Positions 25,243 to 34,659 are shown, numbered from the stretch's first letter. The stretch: 64,000 bases of DNA from JAPOXK01 sp965220315 (GCA_965220315.1 CBDCPP010000002.1:868001-932000); one strand, 5' to 3'. Program-made: numbers and translations. Notes: generated by a model from the sequence alone, not told the origin.

Positions 25243-26670
25243 TTAGCCGATGGCGCCGTCCATTTGCAATTCGACAAGGCGGTTGAGCTCCACGGCGTAC
25301 TCCATGGGCAGCTCTTTGATGATCGGCTCCACGAATCCGTTCACGATCAGCTTGGTTGCTTCGCTCTCGGTCAGGCCGCGCGACATCAGATAGAAGAGCT
25401 TTTCCTCGCCGACTTTGGAGACGGTCGCCTCGTGGCCGATGTCGACGCGGTTTTCATCGATCTCCATGTAGGGGTAGGTGTCGGAGCGGGACTGATCATC
25501 AAGCATCAGTGCGTCGCAGCGTACGTTGGAGCGGCAGCCCGCCGCGCCCTCATAAACTTTCACCAGCCCGCGGTAGGAGGTGCGGCCGCCGTCGATTGCG
25601 AGGCTCTTGCTGGTGATGACCGAGCTAGTGTGAGGGGCGCCATGCACCATCTTGGCGCCGGCGTCTTGGTGCTGGCCCTGTCCGGCGAAGGCAACCGAGA
25701 GCACCTCGCCGTGTGCCCCTGGCTCCATCAGGTAGACGGCTGGGTACTTCATGGTGAGTTTGCTGCCGAGGTTGCCGTCAATCCAGCTCATGACGGCATC
25801 CTCGTAGGCGGCCGCGCGCTTGGTCACGAGGTTGTAGACGTTGTTCGACCAGTTCTGGATGGTCGTGTAGCGGACGTTGGAGCCTTTCTTGGCGATGATC
25901 TCTACGACGGCGCTGTGTAGTGAGTCGCTGGAGTAGATCGGCGCCGTACAGCCCTCTACGTAGTGCACCTCGGAGCCGGGCTCCGCGATGATTAGCGTGC
26001 GCTCGAACTGCCCCATGTCTTCCGAATTGATACGGAAGTAGGCCTGGAGAGGGATATCTACCTTGACTCCCTCAGGGACCCAGATGAATGAGCCGCCGGA
26101 CCAGACCGCTGTGTTGAGCGCAGCGAACTTGTTGTCGTTGGGGGGGATGATGGTCGAGAAGTGCTCCCGCACCAAGTCTTCATGATCCTGCAGCGCCTGG
26201 TCGGTGCTGAGGAAGACGACGCCCTTCGCTTCCAGGTCCTCGCGGATGTTGTGATAGACGACCTCGGAGTCGTACTGCGCGCCGACCCCGGCTAGCAGTC
26301 CTTTTTTCTCCGCCTCGGGAATGCCTAACTTGTCGTAGGTGTTCTTGATGTACTCGGGGACATCGTCCCAACTCTCCTCGTCACGCTCGTCGCTAGCGCG
26401 GACGAAGTAGTGGATGTCGTTGAGGTCGATCGCACCGACATCGCCGCCCCACTCCGGCATCGGCCGCTGCTCGAAGTATTGGAGCGATCGCAAACGCAGT
26501 TCGCGCATCCACGCCGGCTCGCTCTTGAGGTCGGAGATCGTATTGACGACATCCGAGCTGAGGCCTTTGGGCAGCTTGACGGCTGCGGCAGCCTTGTCGT
26601 GGAAGCCGTATTCGTAGGCTTCCTTCTTGATGTCGGGCTTCTGGATGTCAGGTTTGATGGCTGCAGGCAC
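25243..26670 (-). CDS. sufB: Fe-S cluster assembly protein SufB
   Basis: Central scaffold subunit, 475 residues. Strongly conserved stretches include YFVRASDERDEESWDDVPEYI near the N-terminus, IIPPNDNKFAALNTAVWSGG, EGCTAPIYSSDSLHSAVVE with the cluster-related Cys, RCDALMLDDQSRSDTYP, and EATVSKVGEEKLFYLMSRGL. GTG start at 26670 overlaps the sufC stop by one base (TAGTG). The N-terminus carries a short KPDIQKPDIKK repeat. Confidence 0.95.
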   Translation of the reverse strand: MPAAIKPDIQKPDIKKEAYEYGFHDKAAAAVKLPKGLSSDVVNTISDLKSEPAWMRELRLRSLQYFEQRPMPEWGGDVGAIDLNDIHYFVRASDERDEESWDDVPEYIKNTYDKLGIPEAEKKGLLAGVGAQYDSEVVYHNIREDLEAKGVVFLSTDQALQDHEDLVREHFSTIIPPNDNKFAALNTAVWSGGSFIWVPEGVKVDIPLQAYFRINSEDMGQFERTLIIAEPGSEVHYVEGCTAPIYSSDSLHSAVVEIIAKKGSNVRYTTIQNWSNNVYNLVTKRAAAYEDAVMSWIDGNLGSKLTMKYPAVYLMEPGAHGEVLSVAFAGQGQHQDAGAKMVHGAPHTSSVITSKSLAIDGGRTSYRGLVKVYEGAAGCRSNVRCDALMLDDQSRSDTYPYMEIDENRVDIGHEATVSKVGEEKLFYLMSRGLTESEATKLIVNGFVEPIIKELPMEYAVELNRLVELQMDGAIG

Positions 26671-27434
26671 TAGGCCGGCGCTCCTTCCGTGGCTTCTGTG
26701 AGGATTGGGTCGTAGCCTTCGGCTTCGAGCCGATGGGCGAGTGTGGCATTGCCAGAGACGACGATGCGCCCTGCGGCCAGTACGTGCACGAAGTCTGGAG
26801 TGACGTAGTTGAGCATGCGCTGGTAATGCGTGATCAGGAGGATGGCGTTGGAGTCGCGGCGCGTGGCATTGATCCCTTGCGCCACGATCCTCAGGGCGTC
26901 GATATCCAGGCCGGAATCGGTTTCGTCCATGATTGCAAGCTCGGGCTGCAGCAGCCCGAGCTGTAGGATCTCGGCGCGCTTTTTCTCACCCCCGGAGAAG
27001 CCGTCATTGACGTAGCGCCGCACGAACTGCTCGTCGATATGCAGCTGCGCTAGCGCCGTGCCTAGCTGCTGACGGAACTCCTTCACCGGGATTTGTGAGC
27101 CGCGGCGCGCACTCGCCGCGCGTCGTAGAAAGTTGATCATGGAAACGCCGGGAACGTCCGTGGGGTACTGGAAGGCGAGAAACATGCCTGCGCGGGCCCG
27201 TTTGTCGGGCGCCCAATGGATAACCTCTTCGCCCTTGTAGCGCACACTGCCGCTTGTGATGGTATAACGGGGGTGGCCCATGAGCGCGTTGGCGAGAGTG
27301 CTCTTGCCGGAGCCGTTCGGGCCCATGATCGCGTGCACCTCACCTGCATGGATCAGCAGTGACAACCCGCGTACGATCGGCTTGTCGCCAACGGCGATAT
27401 GCAAGTCTTCGATGGCGAGTAGTGGCTCAGGCAC
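26670..27434 (-). CDS. sufC: Fe-S cluster assembly ATPase SufC
   Basis: ABC-type ATPase of the SUF complex, 254 residues. Walker A GPNGSGKST near residue 38, the SufC-specific FLAFQYPTDVPGVSMINFLRRA, the signature FSGGEKKRAEILQL, Walker B LAIMDETDSGLD and the switch His in LLITHYQRML. It overlaps the regulator gene by 8 bp upstream and sufB by one base downstream. Confidence 0.95.
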   Translation of the reverse strand: MPEPLLAIEDLHIAVGDKPIVRGLSLLIHAGEVHAIMGPNGSGKSTLANALMGHPRYTITSGSVRYKGEEVIHWAPDKRARAGMFLAFQYPTDVPGVSMINFLRRAASARRGSQIPVKEFRQQLGTALAQLHIDEQFVRRYVNDGFSGGEKKRAEILQLGLLQPELAIMDETDSGLDIDALRIVAQGINATRRDSNAILLITHYQRMLNYVTPDFVHVLAAGRIVVSGNATLAHRLEAEGYDPILTEATEGAPA

Positions 27435-28065
27435 GGTTGCGTTTCCCTCCTGCGGCCGGTTCCCGCACTAGGTACTCACAAGTGTCGTCGCCGTGCGCGA
27501 GACTGCTCACCTGCTCCACCGCGACGCCGACCAGCTCTTGAATCGCGATGCGATCCGACTCACAGACGCAGTCACTTGCTTCGGCTGCTTGCCGATAGGG
27601 GCAGGCGTGATTTTCTAACACGAAGCCGCCTTCGGTTTCGCTCCAAGCGTCAAGGATGCCCTCCGCACGCAGCGCCTCGACCGTGGAGCTAACGCGCCGC
27701 TTGAGGGACACGCCCTGGATGTCGTTGCGGTGTTCGGCGGCGAGGCGGCGGCCGATCCCTTGGGCGACGGCGTCGAGATCGATGGCGCCGTGCTTGAGCT
27801 GGTCTAGCATGCGGGCCGCGAGGCTGGCGGAGTGGTCACGCTGTTGACGCACCCCTGCGTCCGTCGCTTGGTAGAGTTGGTAAGGGCGGCCGGTGCCGCC
27901 TCGGACGATGGCGCTGGGCGTAATCAACCCTGCGGCGATCAAGCGGTCCAAATGTCGGCGCACGGTCGCGTCGGCGAGGCCGAGCGCCTCCGCGAGGTCC
28001 ACGACCGAGACGCCGCCCCGGTCGACGGTAAGAGCCAAGATCGCGCTTCGCGTGTCGGCTGCCAT
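27427..28065 (-). CDS. sufR: SufR-type Fe-S-sensing transcriptional repressor
   Basis: First gene of the SUF operon, about 212 residues. A DeoR-like winged helix at the N-terminus (VVDLAEALGLADATVRRHLDRL) and a wing TGRPYQLYQ are followed by a helical domain. Four cysteines near the C-terminus sit in the SufR pattern: NHACPYRQ, SDCVCESD and GDDTCEYLV, which should hold an Fe-S cluster. ATG at 28065 is preceded by GGAGG at seven bases; the longer frame to 28125 is rejected. Likely represses its own operon when clusters are plentiful. Confidence 0.9.
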   Translation of the reverse strand: MAADTRSAILALTVDRGGVSVVDLAEALGLADATVRRHLDRLIAAGLITPSAIVRGGTGRPYQLYQATDAGVRQQRDHSASLAARMLDQLKHGAIDLDAVAQGIGRRLAAEHRNDIQGVSLKRRVSSTVEALRAEGILDAWSETEGGFVLENHACPYRQAAEASDCVCESDRIAIQELVGVAVEQVSSLAHGDDTCEYLVREPAAGGKRNRA

Positions 28066-28095
28066 CGATTTTCCTCCGCTAAACTCTATGTCTCC

Positions 28096-28125
28096 AGTAT
28101 CCTGCGTTTCTGTACTTTTCGCCAA
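28096..28125 (-). promoter_or_regulatory. Candidate promoter of the SUF operon
   Basis: Read on the minus strand, TTGGCG (28120-28125) and GATACT (28096-28101) are 18 bp apart, about 31 bases before the sufR ATG. The region is also locally AT-rich. A SufR-type CAAC-N6-GTTG operator was not found. Confidence 0.4.
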
Positions 28126-28980
28126 TTAATGCAAAGAAATATGGGATACAGAGAGATCAGGCAAGACAGGATCGGTGTGCGACTCGATCGAACGGCCGAG
28201 ATTCAGCTCCAGCCCTCCGTGGGCCACGGCGATCTCACCGGTGAAGTGATCCGCCGCCTCGCGCTGGATTATCTCGGCATTGCTGTCGAACCAGAGATGG
28301 CTGAGGAGCAACCGCTGCGCTCGGGCCTCGGCCGCCATCTGGGCGGCTTGGGCCGGCGTGCAATGCCCAAACTCCGGCCCAGGCTCGGGTTGATGGAGGG
28401 TCGCCTCACAGATGAAGAGCTGTGACTCCCGCGCCAGCTCCCTAACCGTCTCACAAGGCGCCGTGTCACCTGAGTAGACGACCGCTCCTTCGCCTTCGAT
28501 CCGCACGGCGTAGGACGGGACATAGTGTCGGCCTGGCGCAAAGTGCGCTAACAATTGCGCGGCGCCGCTCCCGAGCGAAAGCTCTTGGGACACATCGTAC
28601 TCGCGTAGTTCGAAGACGCCGTCGAAGAAGTCGGGGGGAAAGCGGACAGCGGCGAGGATCGAGGCAAGGATATGGCGGCCGCCGGGTGGAAGGTGCACGG
28701 AAAGGCAGGGTTCGTCGCCGCAGGTCATCTCACGGCGGAGGCGGAAGCGCAGCGGCAAGAGATCGATAAAGTGATCGGGATGCATATGGCTGATCACTAC
28801 GTGCGCGATCTCCTGAGGCGACACGTCTGGACGATGGCTCTGCAAGGCAGCGACCACACCATGTCCGCAGTCCAACAGGATGCGTTGGTCGCACGCCTCC
28901 ACTAAGTAACCAGCGCAGGCGTCTCCCGCGGGAGGGCAGGCGGCGCCACTGCCAAGTACCGTGACTCGTATCGATGCGAT
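28126..28980 (-). CDS. Metallo-beta-lactamase-fold hydrolase (RNase Z-like group)
   Basis: A metal-dependent hydrolase with HMHPDHFIDLLPL, the GDTAPC strand, a CEATL segment and the final SHLWF His. It resembles the RNase Z/ElaC-like branch that includes small-molecule hydrolases; no exosite arm is evident. The first conventional start (GTG 28902) would remove the first beta strands. The frame runs upstream and encodes RVTVLGSGAACPPAGDACAG, the usual N-terminus of this group, before TGA. In this extension the only start-like codons are ATC at 28978-28980 (GAGAGGA ten bases upstream) and ATA at 28969-28971. I give the ATC as start; it is uncertain. Confidence 0.82.
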   Translation of the reverse strand: MASIRVTVLGSGAACPPAGDACAGYLVEACDQRILLDCGHGVVAALQSHRPDVSPQEIAHVVISHMHPDHFIDLLPLRFRLRREMTCGDEPCLSVHLPPGGRHILASILAAVRFPPDFFDGVFELREYDVSQELSLGSGAAQLLAHFAPGRHYVPSYAVRIEGEGAVVYSGDTAPCETVRELARESQLFICEATLHQPEPGPEFGHCTPAQAAQMAAEARAQRLLLSHLWFDSNAEIIQREAADHFTGEIAVAHGGLELNLGRSIESHTDPVLPDLSVSHISLH

Positions 28981-29171
28981 GGTGAGACTGTCCTCTCAGA
29001 GTGGCCGCGCGAGCGTACGGAGCAGTTCGTGCGCGCGTCTGTCAAGCTTGGTACATCCGCTGGTGTGTGAGCGCTGTCGGACATCGCGACAGAGGGGCAC
29101 GGCCGCATGGCCGTGATCGAATGGCCTGGTGCGCAGTACAGGTAAAAAGCCGTGTTAGACTGACGCGCAGA

Positions 29172-29843
29172 ATGACCATAACTTCCATAACGCCCACGAC
29201 CGAAGACTATTTGCAAGTGATCGTCGCCTTGAACGAAGAAGGTCAGCCGGTGATCGGCGCGCGGCTGGCCGAACGGCTGAAGGTGTCACCTGCCTCGGTG
29301 TCGCAGACGGTAGAGCGGATGGTGCGGCTCAACTTGCTGGAGATCGGTGAGGGACACCGGATCAGACTCACCGCCAGTGGAGGCACAGCTGCGGATGCGA
29401 TCGTGCGACGTCACCGGCTGACAGAGCGTTTCCTCTGCGACGTGCTGAACTTGGGCTGGGTTGAGGCGCACGAACAGGCGCACCAGCTGGAGCACGGGAT
29501 CACCGACCTGATTGAGAGCCGCATTTCGGAGTTGCTGGACGATCCGGAGACCTGTCCGCACGGCGGGCCGATTCCCGGCAACTTCCCAGAGGGGGGCGAC
29601 GCCGCCTGGGTGCCGGTCGCGACTTTGGCGATCGGTGACAGCGGTACGATCCGCCGCATCGCTGACGTGATCGAAGACGACAGCGATCTGCTCAGCTATT
29701 GCTACCACAAGAAGCTACGCCCTGGAGTGCCGTTCCGTGTGGCAGAGCGAGGCCCCGAAGATGTTGTCCTGTTGGAAGTGGAAGCCCAGACCGTCGCTCT
29801 CAGCGGGCATCTCTCACAACACGTCCTCTGTGAGCCTGTTTAG
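29172..29843 (+). CDS. DtxR/MntR-family metal-dependent regulator
   Basis: A 223-residue iron- or manganese-dependent repressor. The winged helix is TTEDYLQVIVALNEEGQPVIGARLAERLKVSPASVSQTVERM, the metal and dimer domain holds RRHRLTERFLCDVLNLGW, AHQLEHGI and CPHGGPIPG, and an SH3-like FeoA-type domain fills the C-terminus. ATG at 29172 fits family starts; the upstream frame to 29001 is not homologous. It stands first in the plus-strand run leading to the fatty-acid genes, divergent from the hydrolase gene. Confidence 0.88.
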   Translation: MTITSITPTTEDYLQVIVALNEEGQPVIGARLAERLKVSPASVSQTVERMVRLNLLEIGEGHRIRLTASGGTAADAIVRRHRLTERFLCDVLNLGWVEAHEQAHQLEHGITDLIESRISELLDDPETCPHGGPIPGNFPEGGDAAWVPVATLAIGDSGTIRRIADVIEDDSDLLSYCYHKKLRPGVPFRVAERGPEDVVLLEVEAQTVALSGHLSQHVLCEPV

Positions 29844-29875
29844 GGCCTTTTCGCTCGGCGTAGGGCGGCGCTTCT

Positions 29876-30649
29876 ATGGCTGACACTGCGCCTCGCAATG
29901 ACTTCAGCCTTGACGGCCACGTGGCCCTGGTCACTGGTGGCTCTCGCGGGATCGGGCGGGCCCTCGCCCTCGCCCTCGCGCGCCACGGTGCCGATGTCGC
30001 AATCACGTATGTGTCGCAGGCGAAGAGAGCGGAAGAGACCGCAGCTGGCGTCCGCGCGGCTGGGCGCCGCTGTCATGTCGCTGCCTGTGACGTCGTGGAT
30101 GGCGCCGCCGTCGTCGCTGTGGTGGAGGCTGTCACCGAGGCGATCGGCCCGCCCGATATCTTGGTCAATAACGCTGGCATTACCCGCGACACGCTGCTGA
30201 TGCGAATGAAGGACGAAGATTGGGACACGGTTGTCGCAACCGACCTGCGCGGTGCTTTCGTCACGACCCGCGCTTGCTTGCGTGGCATGATGAGGAATCG
30301 GTGGGGTCGCATCATCAATATCGGATCGGTTGTAGCTGCGATGGGCAACCCTGGCCAAGCGAACTATGCGGCGGCCAAGGCTGGACTGGGAGGCTTCACG
30401 CGTTCGATCGCGCGCGAGATTGGCAGCCGGAACATCACGGCGAATTTGATCGCCCCAGGTTTCATCGAGACCGATATCACCGCTGACCTGCCGGACGATC
30501 TTGTTACTCGCGTCCGGGCGCAGATTCCGTTGCAGCGGCTAGGCACCCCGGAAGATGTGGCACCGCTCGTCGTTTTCCTTGCGGGTGAGGGCGGCCGCTA
30601 TATTACCGGTCAGACGATCAACGTAGACGGCGGTTTGCTCACCACGTAG
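29876..30649 (+). CDS. fabG: 3-oxoacyl-ACP reductase
   Basis: Reduces 3-oxoacyl-ACP with NADPH in fatty-acid elongation. A 257-residue short-chain dehydrogenase with TGGSRGIG near residue 21, NNAG, the Ser of GSV, the catalytic YAAAK and the NLIAPGFIETDIT loop. The fab context supports FabG rather than another SDR. Confidence 0.88.
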   Translation: MADTAPRNDFSLDGHVALVTGGSRGIGRALALALARHGADVAITYVSQAKRAEETAAGVRAAGRRCHVAACDVVDGAAVVAVVEAVTEAIGPPDILVNNAGITRDTLLMRMKDEDWDTVVATDLRGAFVTTRACLRGMMRNRWGRIINIGSVVAAMGNPGQANYAAAKAGLGGFTRSIAREIGSRNITANLIAPGFIETDITADLPDDLVTRVRAQIPLQRLGTPEDVAPLVVFLAGEGGRYITGQTINVDGGLLTT

Positions 30650-30789
30650 TTCGCAGCTTGATCTGTGTGTTGCGGCACAATCCTCTCCCGCCGTTGTTGC
30701 CCTCGCTAGCGGAGGTTGTGGGTGAAGTCAGTCGGATGAAACGGTGTACCCTGTACGTTAGATTCGCGTCCGATCGGTAGCGGAGCTGC

Positions 30790-30819
30790 TTGATTGAGGG
30801 GGGATCGGGCGCGTGTTAT
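30790..30819 (+). promoter_or_regulatory. Candidate promoter for the fabD-fabF-acpP run
   Basis: TTGATT at 30790-30795 and TGTTAT at 30814-30819 are 18 bp apart, in the 197-bp gap between fabG and fabD. Match by motif only. Confidence 0.3.
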
Positions 30820-30873
30820 CGTGCCGCCACATGAGAGTGGCCCCGAGTGAGGCGTGCGGTGGAGGCAGTGCAA

Positions 30874-31872
30874 TTGAGCAGCCAAACGGCGTGTGTTGAG
30901 CCGGAACTCCCAGTCGCCATTGTCTTTCCGGGGCAAGGGTCGCAGTCGATTGGGATGGCCGGCAAAGTGCTGCGCATCCATCCGGCGGCGCACGCACGCT
31001 ATGAACAAGCCTCGGCGCTGCTCGGTTATGATCTCTTCAAGCTGACGGAGAGAGGCCCCGACGCTCTACTCGGCGATACCGAGCACTCCCAACCTGCCAT
31101 CTACACGGCCAGCATCGCTTGGTACGAGGCGCTGCGCGCCAGTTGGGAGACGGTAGAACGTGACCTACGTCCCGTAGCGATGTCGGGACACAGCATGGGC
31201 CAGATTACTGCGTTGGTGGCGGCGGGCGCGCTTGGCTTCGAACATGGCCTGATGCTCGTACGCGAGCGCGGTCGCATCATGGCCCACGCCGACCGCGAGC
31301 GGCCTGGCGGCATGGCTTCCATCATCGGCCTGCGTGATCGCATCGTGCGCGCCATCGTGGGGGAGGCGTGTACGGAGGGGACGCTCGTCGTGGCGAACGA
31401 CAACGGGCCTGGCCACGCTGTGGTTTCCGGCGACGAGGGCGCGTTGATTAAGGTCTTGCGCATGGCGGAAGAGGTCGGTGCCAAGCGGGCGATACGCTTG
31501 CCGATCTCTATCGCGTCACACTCGCCGCTGATGGAGAGCGCGCAGCGCGAATTCCGCGCAGTCGTGTCGAGCATGCCCTGGCGCGATCCTGCCGTCCCCG
31601 TTACCAGTAACATCGACGCTCGTCTGCTGTGGACCCCCGGTCAGATCGTGAACGAGTTGGGTAGCGCGCTCTGTGCCCCGGTTGAGTGGGATAAGGCGGT
31701 TCGATCGATGTCAAGCGACGGCGCGCGCCTCTTCGTGGAGGCGGGGCCTGGCGATGTGCTCTCGAAGCTCGTACGCCGCATTTCCCGTAAGGCTTGGACT
31801 TTTCCGCTCTCCGACGAAGAAATAGGGCTCGCGCGCCGCGATTACCCGGACACTAGCGGCATTCCTAAGTGA
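30874..31872 (+). CDS. fabD: Malonyl-CoA:ACP transacylase
   Basis: Loads malonyl units onto ACP. Motifs are FPGQGSQSIGMAG, the active-site GHSMGQITAL, an RGRIMAHA segment, and the second His region in ISIASHSPLME. Start choice: TTG at 30874 has GGAGG eight bases upstream; GTG at 30847 in the same frame is longer but lacks a good ribosome site. The protein is about 332 residues, slightly longer than the usual 310, because of the C-terminal extension after VRRISRKAW. Confidence 0.9.
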   Translation: MSSQTACVEPELPVAIVFPGQGSQSIGMAGKVLRIHPAAHARYEQASALLGYDLFKLTERGPDALLGDTEHSQPAIYTASIAWYEALRASWETVERDLRPVAMSGHSMGQITALVAAGALGFEHGLMLVRERGRIMAHADRERPGGMASIIGLRDRIVRAIVGEACTEGTLVVANDNGPGHAVVSGDEGALIKVLRMAEEVGAKRAIRLPISIASHSPLMESAQREFRAVVSSMPWRDPAVPVTSNIDARLLWTPGQIVNELGSALCAPVEWDKAVRSMSSDGARLFVEAGPGDVLSKLVRRISRKAWTFPLSDEEIGLARRDYPDTSGIPK

Positions 31873-31885
31873 GAGTGGAGTGGGT

Positions 31886-33130
31886 GTGACCCGGCGCGTG
31901 GTCGTCACGGGTCTTGGTGCGGTTTCTCCGGTCGGCCATGACATGCCGACCACTTGGGAACGGCTGCTCGCTGGCGATTCTGGCGTCGCTCCGATTACCT
32001 CGTATGACGCGAGTTCCTTCAAAGTGAAGGTGGCTGCTGAGGTTAAGGACTTCGTGCCACCCGCCAGCATTGATGCCAAGTCTCTCAAGCATATGGATCG
32101 TAATGCTCAGTTTGGTGTCGCTGCCGCATTGGAGGCGCTGGCCGACGCTGGTCTGCGTATCAAGGAGGAGGAGCGCGAGCGAGTCGGCGTGATCTTCGGC
32201 TCGGGCGGCGGCGGTATGGCGACCACCTTTCGGTGGTACGAGGCGTTCAAGCAACGGGGTCCACGGCGCGTGTCGCCATTCGCCATGTCGAATTTCATCG
32301 CGGACGCGGCCAGCGCCCACATCGCGATCCAAACGGGTGCGCTGGGCCCGAATTATTCTCCTACCAGCGCCTGCGCTACCGGCACCAACGCCGTTGGCGA
32401 TGGCTTCTCGACGATCAAGCTCGACCGGGCCGATACGGTGATCGTGGGCGGGTCGGAAGCCGTTGTGCTGCCGTTCCTGCACGCCTGCTTCGAGATGATG
32501 GGGGTGGTAGCGCCGGAAACTGAGCCGCCGACGGCTGCCTGCCGTCCTTTTGATCTCCACCGGAAGGGCTTCGTGCCCGGCGAGGGCGGCTGTGCCTTGG
32601 TTCTTGAGGAGCTCGGCCAAGCGGAGGCGCGTGGTGCCGAGATCTACGCGGAGGTGTTGGGTTTCGGTAGCAGCAACGATGCACACGACATGGTTGCCTC
32701 GGACGCAAGCGCCCGTGGGCTGCGCAGCGCTCTCCGTCAGGCGCTGCGGGAAGCGGACGTGCCTAGTGAGCGCGTGGGCTACGTCAACACGCACGGCACC
32801 GCGACGCAACTCAACGATCGCGTGGAGACGCACGCGATCAAAGAAATGTTCGGGCCGCACGCTCAGAAAATGTTAGTTTCTTCCATCAAGGCGGCGACGG
32901 GCCACATGATGAGCGCCAGCGGCGCGTTGGAATGCGCCGTGGTCGCATTGGCGCTGAAGCGAGGCTTGATCCCGCCCACCCTCAATTACGAAACCTACGA
33001 TCCCGACTGTGACATCGACTGTGTGCCCAATGAGGCGCGGGAGGTGCAGCTGGAGGCTGCGATCTCCACATCGGTCGGATTAGGCGGCCACAACGCCGCT
33101 GTGCTTATGCGACGTTGGAATGGCGCCTGA
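31886..33130 (+). CDS. fabF: 3-oxoacyl-ACP synthase II (first of two)
   Basis: Elongating condensing enzyme, about 414 residues. Cys in PTSACATGTNAVGD, first His in NTHGTAT, Lys-His in SIKAATGHMMSASG. The GTG at 31886 is preferred: GGAG lies five bases before it and the protein then starts VTRRVVVTGLGAVSPVG, the family standard. It overlaps the second KAS gene by 11 bp. Confidence 0.92.
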   Translation: MTRRVVVTGLGAVSPVGHDMPTTWERLLAGDSGVAPITSYDASSFKVKVAAEVKDFVPPASIDAKSLKHMDRNAQFGVAAALEALADAGLRIKEEERERVGVIFGSGGGGMATTFRWYEAFKQRGPRRVSPFAMSNFIADAASAHIAIQTGALGPNYSPTSACATGTNAVGDGFSTIKLDRADTVIVGGSEAVVLPFLHACFEMMGVVAPETEPPTAACRPFDLHRKGFVPGEGGCALVLEELGQAEARGAEIYAEVLGFGSSNDAHDMVASDASARGLRSALRQALREADVPSERVGYVNTHGTATQLNDRVETHAIKEMFGPHAQKMLVSSIKAATGHMMSASGALECAVVALALKRGLIPPTLNYETYDPDCDIDCVPNEAREVQLEAAISTSVGLGGHNAAVLMRRWNGA

Positions 33131-34382
33131 GCTTAGCGAGACTCCGCCCCGTGTGGTGATCACCGGGATAGGGCCTGTGACGCCGATCGGCACGGGCGTG
33201 GCCGCCTTCGCCGCGAGTTTGCAGGAGGGCCACTCCGGGGTGGCACCCATTAGCAGTTTTGATGCTAGCGAACTCAAAGTGCGCATCGCGGCGGAGGTGC
33301 GCGACTTCGCTCCGGAGCGGTATATGTCTGCCAAGGCTGCGAAGCGAATGGCACGTTTCTCGCAGCTCGCGGTCGCGGCGTCGCACTTGGCGCTGGCAGA
33401 TGCCAGGCTCGATCCAGTGCGGCTCGATCCGGACCGAATCGGCGTGGTGGTTAACACCGGCGGCGGGGGGGTCAACACGATCCTAGAAGAGCAGGAGTTG
33501 GCCGCGCGCCGCGGTGTGGGGCGAGCGAGCGCTTTCTTCGTTCCTACGATGGCGCCGAACATGGCTGCCTGTCAGGTGTCGATCGAGCTGGGGCTGCGGG
33601 GACCGGTGATAGCGTCGGTAGCGGCCTGCGCTAGCTCCGTCACGGCCTTCATCGACGGCGCGCATTTGATCCAGCACGGCGAGGCAGAGCTGGTGCTGGC
33701 GGGCGGCGCGGAGGCAAGTATCTCACCCCTCGGCGTGAGCGCGCTGGCCAACATGCATGCGCTCTCGCGTCGCAATGACGAGCCGGCGCGCGCTTCCCGT
33801 CCGTTCGATAGAGATCGTGATGGCTTCGTGATCGGCGAAGGGGCGGCGGTTTGCGTATTGGAGACGCTGACTGCGGCGCGTGCTCGCAACGCGCGCATTT
33901 ACGCGGAAGTTCTGGGCGGCGGCCGCTGTGCTGACGCGTACCATATCAGCGCACCTGATCCGGAAGGCGAAGGCGCCGCGCGGGCGATGGCGCGAGCGTT
34001 GCACGCCGTGAAACTGCCGCCAACGGCGGTCGACTACGTCTGCGCGCATGGAACTGGGACGGTCCTGAACGATGCGGCGGAGACGAAAGCGATCAAGCAG
34101 GTATTCGGTGAGCATGCCTATCGTCTAGCCGTCAGCTCTCCCAAGAGCTTGACGGGGCACCTGATGGGTGCTGCGGGCGCGGTCTCCGTGACGGCGACTG
34201 CACTCGCTCTTGAGGGACAATTTCTGCCGCCGACGATCAATCTTGACACCCCAGACCCCGACTGCGACCTTGACTATGTTCCATGCCAGAGTCGTAAAGC
34301 GGCAGTGCGCGTAGCTCTCGCTAACGGCTTTGGATTCGGTGGGCAGAATGCTGTCGTGGCACTGGCGCGAGTCGATGGCTAG
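33120..34382 (+). CDS. 3-oxoacyl-ACP synthase II-like (second of two)
   Basis: A 420-residue paralogue of the gene before it. All three catalytic residues are present: Cys in SVAACASSVTAF, His in CAHGTGTVLND, and Lys-His in SPKSLTGHLMGAAG. The Cys motif is ACASSV instead of the more usual ACASGT. Two complete KAS II genes in tandem could have different chain-length preferences or form a heterodimer; neither can be seen directly. It overlaps the first KAS by 11 bp. Confidence 0.88.
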   Translation: MAPELSETPPRVVITGIGPVTPIGTGVAAFAASLQEGHSGVAPISSFDASELKVRIAAEVRDFAPERYMSAKAAKRMARFSQLAVAASHLALADARLDPVRLDPDRIGVVVNTGGGGVNTILEEQELAARRGVGRASAFFVPTMAPNMAACQVSIELGLRGPVIASVAACASSVTAFIDGAHLIQHGEAELVLAGGAEASISPLGVSALANMHALSRRNDEPARASRPFDRDRDGFVIGEGAAVCVLETLTAARARNARIYAEVLGGGRCADAYHISAPDPEGEGAARAMARALHAVKLPPTAVDYVCAHGTGTVLNDAAETKAIKQVFGEHAYRLAVSSPKSLTGHLMGAAGAVSVTATALALEGQFLPPTINLDTPDPDCDLDYVPCQSRKAAVRVALANGFGFGGQNAVVALARVDG

Positions 34383-34404
34383 TCTCTGATGCAGAGATTT
34401 CGTG

Positions 34405-34659
34405 ATGAGTAGCACGTCTGACCGTCTGGTCGCGATCGTCGCCGAACAACTTCGGATCCCCTCGGAGCGGGTTACTTTGGCGTCGAGCTTGATCGATGAC
34501 TTGGGGGCGGACTCACTGGACGTAGTGGACCTCTCGATCGCGATCGAAGAGGAGTTCGCGAGCGACGAACGCCCGATCGAGATCACGGAGGAGGTCGCCG
34601 CGGAGATGCGGACTGTGGAGGATATCCTCACTTACCTTGAGGATCAGGGCGTCGTCTAG
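34405..34659 (+). CDS. acpP: Acyl carrier protein
   Basis: An acidic protein of about 84 residues with the phosphopantetheine site Ser in LGADSLDVVDLSIAIEEEF. Helical, with the usual four-helix spacing, and a C-terminal TVEDILTYLEDQGVV. The GTG at 34402 and ATG at 34405 are both possible starts. It follows the KAS pair directly, so it is the carrier for this cluster. Confidence 0.92.
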   Translation: MSSTSDRLVAIVAEQLRIPSERVTLASSLIDDLGADSLDVVDLSIAIEEEFASDERPIEITEEVAAEMRTVEDILTYLEDQGVV

